Made by a program: the position numbers and the translations under genes. From Mesostigma viride (taxonomy: Eukaryota; Streptophyta; Mesostigmatophyceae; Mesostigmatales; Mesostigmataceae), in assembly GCA_009746045.1 (NCBI GenBank), contig RPFO01001895.1, positions 113,566 through 177,565 on the forward strand: a stretch of DNA of 64,000 nucleotides, written 5' to 3'. Shown here in pieces: positions 57,649 through 64,000 of the stretch. Each line of letters starts with the position of its first letter. The stretch's first letter is position 1. The notes beneath the pieces were generated by a model that searched no databases, was not told where the DNA came from, and saw only the letters and a list, made by a program, of their open reading frames with translations.

Positions 57649-58841
57649 CATCACCATTCTAACCACCACACATTACGAAAAGCAAGAAGAAATTATAATA
57701 ATAGTAAGAAATAATAAGAAGAAGAAATAATAATAATAAACAAGCACAAAGTTGACTGCACATGCGACTGTACCAGTAGGCACGTAGCAAATTTTAGCTG
57801 CAGCTTCAATTTCAACTTCATTGCAATTGCAAGTGTGACTGCATGTGTAATTGCACTACCAATGCCTAATGCCCACTGCATGTGCCCAGTGCGAATGCAA
57901 TTCAAAAGCAACATGCAATCGAAATTACAGCTGAAGCCGGCTATTAACAAAGATATTTAAAGCAGTCGTTAACTACAGAGACCCAATGAAAATGCAAATG
58001 CAATGAAAAGGCAACAGAAGTTGAAGCCACTGCCACTCTACCTGCCGACAGTAACACCACCGCCAGCACCCACTCATATCCCAACGACAAGGAAATAGAA
58101 TTGCCCAAAGCCAGACATACATTGGGACGCATAAGCAAACGGCAACGCAAGCGCACATGCAAATGTATACGCAAAGGCAAAGGCAAAGGCAAACGCAAAC
58201 GCAAACGCAAACGCAAGCTTGTCATGTACCTACGCTTAACTGCAAACGCAAACTGTGCACGAAGCAAAAAGATTGGATGGCCAAGATCATGGCAAATACG
58301 AGGGCCGAAAACAATCCAACTTCATCTAAATGTCCGAAATCCTCACGACGTTTCGATGCGCGCTTGAATGTCGAAGGCCTGCGCCCATTATCGATCATAA
58401 GTCGAATGTGTAATTGTCGGCTTATGAGAACTGCTTTGCGACAGTATCACGTCAGGCCGTTCCTGTGCAGCCATTTTCCCTGTGCAGCGGGTGGACAACG
58501 TTCACTTTCCGCATTATTCATGGCTATCGAAGTTAATTCTTACCGACCCCGGCTGCCATGGCCACTGGCCACGCATATCAAGTTCAGGTATTCCCGACCT
58601 GTAGCGCAGCAGATTTCTGTCGGAAGGCATCCTAAGCATCGTGATAAAAGAAATCCGAACAATAGACATTCATGCTGCATCTAAGGACATTATGGCATTT
58701 GTATATACTGCAAGTACATGTATCGACATTGCCGTGATTGCTAACCCCGACTCACCATGAACAGGAACTTTCCCTCTGCCTCCATGAAATGTACTTCGTG
58801 AAATGTACTGTAATACATATGATGTACTACGATGATAATCA
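57649..58841. other. Intergenic with small A-rich repeats
   Basis: An (AATAAG)-like tract lies at about 57690-57740. GCAAAGG/GCAAACG hexamers lie at about 58170-58216, echoing the hexamer period of the neighbouring satellites. No coding region was recognised. The segment 58780-58830 carries TGAAATGTACTTCGTGAAAT, which also occurs inside the palindrome that follows. Confidence 0.5.
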
Positions 58842-59138
58842 TCCCAGCAAAGCCATAGCACACCTTCCGTTTCGACCGCCATGTCGGCCACTAGTCCGGA
58901 TAGCTCAATGTGCACCTGACCTTGACACTAATCGCACAAACAGCCACAATTTTGCAAGCAAGAAGACATGGCTACCTCGGCATTTCATGAAATGTACTTC
59001 GTGAAATGCATTTCGTGAAATGTACTAAGGAACGTGATTGGCCGGCGTTCGCTCGCCAAATCTCGCAAAATGTACTAAGGCACGTGATTGGTCCCGCAAA
59101 ATGTACTAAGGAACGTGATTGGCCGGCGAAGATTCTGT
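58842..59138 (+). repeat. Left arm of 297-bp perfect inverted repeat
   Basis: Pairs base for base with 59160-59456 around a 21-bp loop (59139-59159), by direct comparison of the two arms. Within each arm, three direct iterations of AATGTACTAAGG-MACGTGATTGG lie near the loop. The outer end covers the first ~40 bases of the ORF at 59416 in reverse. It may be a foldback element, a head-to-head junction of two element ends, or an assembly palindrome. Confidence 0.92.
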
Positions 59139-59159
59139 TTGCTGCAATTAAAATTCCCT

Positions 59160-59456
59160 ACAGAATCTTCGCCGGCCAATCACGTTCCTTAGTACATTTT
59201 GCGGGACCAATCACGTGCCTTAGTACATTTTGCGAGATTTGGCGAGCGAACGCCGGCCAATCACGTTCCTTAGTACATTTCACGAAATGCATTTCACGAA
59301 GTACATTTCATGAAATGCCGAGGTAGCCATGTCTTCTTGCTTGCAAAATTGTGGCTGTTTGTGCGATTAGTGTCAAGGTCAGGTGCACATTGAGCTATCC
59401 GGACTAGTGGCCGACATGGCGGTCGAAACGGAAGGTGTGCTATGGCTTTGCTGGGA
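59160..59456 (-). repeat. Right arm of 297-bp perfect inverted repeat
   Basis: Reverse complement of 58842-59138. It leads straight into the ORF starting 59416, so the arm probably carries that gene's promoter; the left arm is a truncated mirror copy. Confidence 0.92.
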
Positions 59457-59736
59457 CATAATCGTGGCTATCTGCTTCCTGGCTTTCGCTATCATGGTGA
59501 TGGGACACCATGGGAAGCGCAAGTTCGCAGCCATAGTGCTAAGCGGCAGCACCCATGCCGGCAGCCTAGTGACCGACGAGACGTTCGACTGTAAGTGCGG
59601 CCACGAGTGCATGAAGCCCATTAGAATATCACATCTCCAGGCATTGCGAAGCGCCTGGTTTTCGCCCGGGCGGAAGCAAGAGGACAGGAAGGCGGCGATA
59701 AAGCAGCAGCTGCACCAGGGGGGTACGACGCCATAA
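59416..59736 (+). CDS. Small membrane/Cys-motif protein, 106 aa, possibly first exon
   Basis: The first ATG is at 59416 (MAVETEGVLWLCWDIIVAIC); the open frame reaches up to a GTG at 59383. One predicted membrane helix (about residues 9-32) is followed by a basic HGKRKF stretch, then CKCGHECMKPIRISHLQALR and a basic C-terminus. The C-x-C-G-x-x-C followed by an L-x-x-LR helix resembles N-terminal segments of some eukaryotic transposon proteins, but this is weak. A coding-like stretch at about 59928-60039 (LITFDDVLAGLGIAFEHYFE, then a stop) may be a later exon, since a GTACGA donor-like site lies at about 59725. Confidence 0.45.
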   Translation: MAVETEGVLWLCWDIIVAICFLAFAIMVMGHHGKRKFAAIVLSGSTHAGSLVTDETFDCKCGHECMKPIRISHLQALRSAWFSPGRKQEDRKAAIKQQLHQGGTTP

Positions 59737-60406
59737 CCACGATGTCGTCATCTACTCGTCACAAGTTCGTTCATGGCGCTGGTTTTCGGTTCGTTCTCGA
59801 CGGGGGAGTCAAGGATATGAACATAGGGTTTGTGACCCCTTTTCACTTTCGCGTTTCACTTTCGAGGCGGCCTTCAGGCACTGCCTGAAAATTAGCAACC
59901 ACGTTTGGAACTCTTCGGACCACCTGTGAAACTAATCACATTTGATGATGTGCTGGCGGGCCTGGGCATCGCATTTGAGCATTACTTCGAGCAGGGCTCA
60001 ACAAGCTCGATTCGCCAACTCAACCCGAAGAAGCCCTAAGCTGCGGTAAGACATATATTTGTGTGGATGGCTCTTGATATCATGCTGAATTTCTAGACTT
60101 CTCTAGGTGGACAGTTCATGTGCAGCCATACAGGTCATCCATGTGTGTTTTAACCATGTTGCATGTGCCACAGATATTATGAGCAGTATTTACTAAGTGT
60201 GCTGGAGTCGTTGTTGCATGCTTGTTGTATTTCACAGTTCACGCCTGCATGAACGCATCGTTGATACTAATGATTATTCATATTGCATGACTGTTCTATT
60301 GGGGACGCCGCGCTTGATGTCACAACGTGGCCGAAAGGGTGCATCCACCGCGACGGCCGGTGGGTGAAATCGATGGACGCATTTCCGAAGAAGCCAGCCG
60401 CGGGCC

Positions 60407-60655
60407 ACACCCATGGCGCGGGCGGGGCGCGGGCGGGGGCGGGGGCGGGGGAGAAGGCGCGGGTGCGGGCGCGGGCGCCACCCAAGACGCGGGCGCGGGC
60501 GCGGGCCCGGGCGGGGCGGGGCGGGGGCGGGGGCGGGGCGCAGGCGCCGGCGCGGGTGCGGGCGCGGGCGCCACCCAAGGCGCGCGCGCGGGCGCGGGCG
60601 GGGGTGGGGGCGCAGGCGCCGGCGCGGGTGCGGGCGCGGGCGCCACCGCCGACTT
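60407..60655. repeat. GC-rich (GCGGGC)n-type minisatellite
   Basis: Imperfect GCGGGC/GCGCGG hexamers with a longer period containing GGCGCCACCCAAG-GCGCG, repeated about three times. All three plus frames and two minus frames are open across it, so none is informative. It sits just before the 456-aa ORF. Confidence 0.9.
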
Positions 60656-60706
60656 GGATGATGAGCCAGCAACCGAAGCCAGAGGGAGAGGCACCGCTCT
60701 TCGAAG

Positions 60707-62077
60707 GTGTTCGATCTCGAAGTGTTTTGGGGCCCGGATATGACCGTGTATGTCCGCTGGCGCCTAGCCGCATCGGAGACGTTGGTAAATGCACCGGTGA
60801 ACAAGTGGCAGCCCACAGGGCCTAATGGCGAGGCTTGTGACGGGGTCACGCCCATTGGGTACACCCCGCAGGGAGATCCTGTCTATGGGTGCCTCCTCAT
60901 AGAGCGTGGCAAGGCCCCCAAAGGAAGTCCTGGTCTAGTGCCGCTTTTTGAATGGGACGAGGGCGGTGCCAGGAGATGTACCTGCGCTAGCCTTCACAGC
61001 CTTTTTCCTGACATCGTCGCCGCTGAGAAGCAGCAGTTGCTGGACGGATGGATTGAGCAGGTGCCAAAGTCCGTGGAGGATGTGCGTGCCAACAACGAGA
61101 ATCTGTTCGACATCATGGAGCAAAAGCTCAAAGAGAAGCGTGAACTGCAAGCGAACAAGGCGGTACCCTTACCGCTGCGATCTGCAGGCGACCAGTCGGT
61201 TGCGCGGGCAACACGAGCACTGAGGCTGCCCATAAAACAAGTAATCTCACACGTCGCTTGCCCTGCCCGCGAGATTCAAGCGCAGATCAACCGCGCATGT
61301 GCGCCCGCTGCGCGAGGGAGCACATCAACGGCAACGCCCGCTTTGCGCACACTGATTTCCGGCAGGCACACCTTCAAGGTGAATGGAAGCCTCATACGAC
61401 GCAGCGACCTACTCGTTGTTAAGCGGCCAGCCGTCACCTGCGGGCAGGGAATGCCGTGGGCACCACACATGCTGGTGAAGGTCCTTGATCTGGAAGGCGA
61501 TCGCACGGAGCGTGACAGCATTGTCGCCTCTCCTTACTACGCACCGTCGTGGACGGGCCAGTTTTCTAGAGTGACATTAGGTGGCGGCAGCGCAGGGATG
61601 ACGGTCCCCATTTCTGATGTACACCTGCAGCACTGGACAGTGGGCGGTACGGCAGAGGTGCACCAGCCTGAGCTGATCAGTACCGGCAAACTGTCAGCTG
61701 CCACGGTGGCGGCGTTGAAAGAGCACCCGCAGATTGACTTTGAGCATTACAAGACTGCCACCGCCGCCAGGGCAGCAGCAAAGGATGACTGCAATGCCTA
61801 CTTTGCCGAGCATGGAGCACGTGCGCTTATCGGGATGCGCCTGTGTGCCCTGTTTCCGGGGATAGCGAGGAAGAGGGAGCGCTTCCATGGCTGGGTCACT
61901 AAGGTTCAGGAAAGGGGAGGTCACCTGCTCATCAAGGCGATGTGGGCTGATGGGCAGGACTATCATGCCCTGGCGGAGGTGACGCAGTTCGTGTGCGGCT
62001 GCCCACACCCAGTCGAGGCATTTGGCCGCGCTCGCTTCTTTCCACAGGAGCTAGGCTGGCACCGTGAACGCAGGTGA
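60707..62077 (+). CDS. Orphan protein, 456 aa, C-terminal Tudor/chromo-like segment
   Basis: ATG at 60707; the frame is open from about 60662 with no earlier ATG. N-terminal ~110 residues: compact, with VYVRWRLAASETLVNAPVNK and a Cys pair (RRCTC). A helical segment at about 120-150 is KSVEDVRANNENLFDIMEQK. Central ~200-330: ISGRHTFKVNGSLIRRSDLL, then GQGMPWAPHMLVKVLDLEGD, beta-rich. C-terminal ~80: RFHGWVTKVQERGGHLLIKA, then MWADGQDYHALAEV. That spacing (F-G-V, then W-DGQ-Y) recalls Tudor-like folds that read histone tails. No full-length family is recognised. Being near the palindrome and the Cys-motif ORF, it could belong to an uncharacterised mobile element. Confidence 0.6.
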   Translation: MFDLEVFWGPDMTVYVRWRLAASETLVNAPVNKWQPTGPNGEACDGVTPIGYTPQGDPVYGCLLIERGKAPKGSPGLVPLFEWDEGGARRCTCASLHSLFPDIVAAEKQQLLDGWIEQVPKSVEDVRANNENLFDIMEQKLKEKRELQANKAVPLPLRSAGDQSVARATRALRLPIKQVISHVACPAREIQAQINRACAPAARGSTSTATPALRTLISGRHTFKVNGSLIRRSDLLVVKRPAVTCGQGMPWAPHMLVKVLDLEGDRTERDSIVASPYYAPSWTGQFSRVTLGGGSAGMTVPISDVHLQHWTVGGTAEVHQPELISTGKLSAATVAALKEHPQIDFEHYKTATAARAAAKDDCNAYFAEHGARALIGMRLCALFPGIARKRERFHGWVTKVQERGGHLLIKAMWADGQDYHALAEVTQFVCGCPHPVEAFGRARFFPQELGWHRERR

Positions 62078-62124
62078 TGGCACCCACATAGACGATGCCG
62101 TCCCTGCTGTGCACAGTGACAGTG

Positions 62125-62275
62125 AAGGCGGGGAGGAGGAGGAAGAGGGAGAGAAGAGGGGGAGAAGAGGGGGAGGAGGAGGGGGAGGAGGAGAGGGGAG
62201 GGAGAGGGGAGGGAGAATGGGAGGGGGAGGGGAGGAGGAAGAGGGAGAGGGAGAGGAGAGGAGGATGCGGAATGG
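62125..62275. repeat. Purine-only GGGAGGA tract after the 456-aa ORF
   Basis: About 150 bp almost entirely G and A on the plus strand, with a variable 6-8 bp period. It lies in the probable 3' untranslated region. It could form triplex or G-quadruplex DNA. Glu/Gly and Pro/Ser frames are artefacts. Confidence 0.9.
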
Positions 62276-62700
62276 GAGCCGGGGATGACTGGTAGATGAG
62301 ACGGTGCCATCTACCGGCGCATGGAATGAAGTGGTACACAAGTTTACTCATGGTTCGGCAAGTAGAGCATGCACGCCTGGCCTAGTGAATTTAAATCAAT
62401 GAGTTGAGTTTGGAGAGGCTGCATTTTGCTTGGATGAAGAATGTGTTAGCATGGCCAAACTTTTATGGCTTGTAGCCAAATCCTCTTGGGGTATGTGCAC
62501 AGTGTACTAGCGGTGTGCAATTGCGAGGATTCCTGTCTTGTAGCGATGTGGCCTCTCACCCTGCAGCCTGGTAGATGTGTTGGCATGCAGCCACCCATCA
62601 TTGGTCATCCGATCTGGTGTGATTTGCATTTGCACACCTTGTATTAAGGCCATGATTTAATATGTCTTGTTATTTTTAATGTGTATATGCGAAAAGAGGC
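62276..62700. other. Spacer, no gene seen
   Basis: A/T-richer sequence with no supported coding frame between the purine tract and the tandem repeat. Confidence 0.4.
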
Positions 62701-62718
62701 ATAATATGCTTATATAGT

Positions 62719-63420
62719 GCTAGCAAATGTCACTACCTTTACCTATGCCTGACCTTACAAGTTGAGGATGGTCTAATGTAGTGGCAAACAGGTTATTTAC
62801 AACAATTCACAGTTTTCTGACATAGTTTGAGGCAACTATACTTACCAAAATGCTTGAAAAAGGCAAAAATTGCACCATTTATGCTAGCAAACGTCACTAT
62901 TTTGAGATCAAACTGGGCCCAAACTTGGCCCATGGTCTAATCTAGTGGTGTTTAGGTTGCTTCCAACATTTCATAGCTTTCTGACATAGTTTGATATTGT
63001 TTAGTAGCTTACACTGAGCAAAATGCTTGAAAATGGCAAAAAATGCACCATTTATGCTAGCAAACGTCACTATTTTGACGTCAGACTGAGCCCAAACTTG
63101 GCCCATGGTCTAATCTAGTGGTGTTTAGGTTGCTTCCAATATTTCATAGCTTTATGACGTAGTTTGATATTGTTTAGTAGCTTACACTGAGCAAAATGCT
63201 TGAAAATGGCAAAAAATGCAGTATTTATGCTAGCAAACGTCACTATTTTGAGTTCAGATTGACCCCAAACTTTGTGCATGGTCTATTCTAGTGGTAATTA
63301 GGTTGCTTGCAAATATCCATGATGGTTTGACGTGATTTAGTACTGTTTCCTATTTATTACTATTTAATTTAAAAATGACAAAAATGTACCTTTTTGCTAG
63401 CAAATGTCACCAAGATGACG
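62719..63420. repeat. 173-bp tandem satellite, about four units
   Basis: GCTAGCAAACGTCACTATTT-type unit starts fall at 62719, 62883, 63056, 63229 and 63396 (spacings 164, 173, 173, 167). Each unit continues with CCCAAACTTGGCCCATGGTC, TAGGTTGCTTCCAA, and AAAATGCTTGAAAATGGCAA. The two central units are nearly identical and the outer ones are diverged. The family is not recognised; it could be centromere-like, subterminal or the tandem part of a larger element. Confidence 0.9.
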
Positions 63421-63499
63421 TCCGATCGATACCAAACTTTGTACGAGGTCTATTTTGGTTGCAAACATCATGCATGACAATTTTCAGCATAAAAAGACA

Positions 63500-64000
63500 A
63501 ACTTCGGTACGAAGTACATTTTGCGTGCTGGAGTACATTCTTAATGGCTGGTAGGGCGTGCCAAAAAATTGCGGAAGCGGGTAGTCGTATATGGGCTGCC
63601 TCAGACCGACCAAAGAATCTGCTTCCAATATCGTGTGCGATATACGCCTAGTTTCTCGGACATCTTCATACAGGGCCACGTCCCATCCCGTGATTGCCGC
63701 CAATTGACGACAGGCTTGAACCATAATAGTAGCTTAGGCTAGAAGCAAATAAAGTGGGGTCGGGCCAGATACTGTTGGATCTAATACCTGGAAACGTCAC
63801 GGTCGCCAAATGGATCATACCAGTAACTGGAGGATCAACAGTGAAATATGATCACAGGTTATGTCAACGTACGACGAGGTTTTGATATTGTCGTTGTAGA
63901 AAAACCGCCAGTCCACGCTTCTCCAACGACTACGCTGATAAGCAACGGATCATTGCTCAACTTGGTGTTTGAAAATCCAAGTCTTACATAAAACTTCCTT
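63500..64000. other. Partial element end sharing sequence with the viral island
   Basis: Plus strand 63517-63552 (GTGCTGGAGTACATTCTTAA, then GGCTGG-AGGG) matches the minus-strand start of the viral-island gene at 54935-55363 with about two mismatches in ~36 bases. In that reading both give a CWSTFL-AGR peptide. Shortly upstream, ACGAAGTACATTTTGCG shares 13-mers with the 58.8-59.5 kb palindrome. Further plus-strand pieces (LIPGNVTVAKWIIPVTGGST near 63780; GFDIVVVEKPPVHASPTTTL near 63870) look protein-like but lie in different frames. This may be the edge of a second, decayed or truncated relative continuing beyond the window. Confidence 0.35.

Noticed and set aside
63407-63724. Minus-strand 105-codon frame
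   Set aside because: It runs into the 173-bp satellite at its end, and the plus strand carries the similarity to the viral-island gene; coding status is unsupported.

Overview
This is a eukaryotic nuclear window. Genes are split into many short exons joined by GT-AG introns. Two genes are recognised with good support. One encodes a CEP83/CCDC41-type coiled-coil protein of the ciliary basal body (distal appendage), so the host is probably ciliated or flagellated. The other is peroxin PEX3, which resembles the plant form. A CCCTAAA-type interstitial telomere motif, the plant-like PEX3, a basal-body gene and a polinton-like virus (PLV) relic together suggest a flagellated green alga. The species cannot be fixed from the sequence.

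Layout. 1-2978: no gene recognised. 2979-18788 (+): CEP83-like gene, 17 exons, 690 codons; every exon phase joins. Its introns hold a 432-bp terminal-inverted-repeat element (MITE), over 1 kb of pure (CCTT)n, other pyrimidine-strand simple repeats and many decayed copies of neighbouring exon edges. About 18.8-19.3 kb: relic of a non-LTR retrotransposon reverse transcriptase C-terminus. 19997-34618 (-): one or two multi-exon genes of unassigned function, with acidic low-complexity exons. 37662-43811 (+): PEX3, seven exons located, first coding exon not found. 45235-46581 (-): LINE-1 ORF1p-like protein without ORF2. 47.1-47.95 kb: telomere-like motif and a small A/T-rich repeat family in both orientations.

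48.3-55.4 kb (-) is a viral island of PLV type. It holds a major capsid protein, a probable minor capsid/penton protein, a C2H2 zinc-finger protein, an Ig-repeat plus LamG-lectin surface protein and several small orphans. No packaging ATPase, protease, polymerase or integrase was recognised, so it looks like a capsid module or truncated provirus. Several of its genes are broken by one-base losses, most of them at short G/C runs, whereas the host exons read cleanly. 55.9-57.65 kb is hexanucleotide satellite. 58842-59456 is a 297-bp perfect inverted repeat with a 21-bp loop. It is followed by a small membrane/Cys-motif ORF and a 456-aa orphan protein. 62.7-63.4 kb is a 173-bp tandem repeat. The last 500 bp share sequence with one end of the viral island.

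The most striking signal is general. In both well-resolved genes most introns begin or end with one to five degenerate tandem copies of the adjacent exon edge, splice site included. Some copies have become minisatellites. The introns appear to grow by repeated local duplication across exon-intron boundaries.
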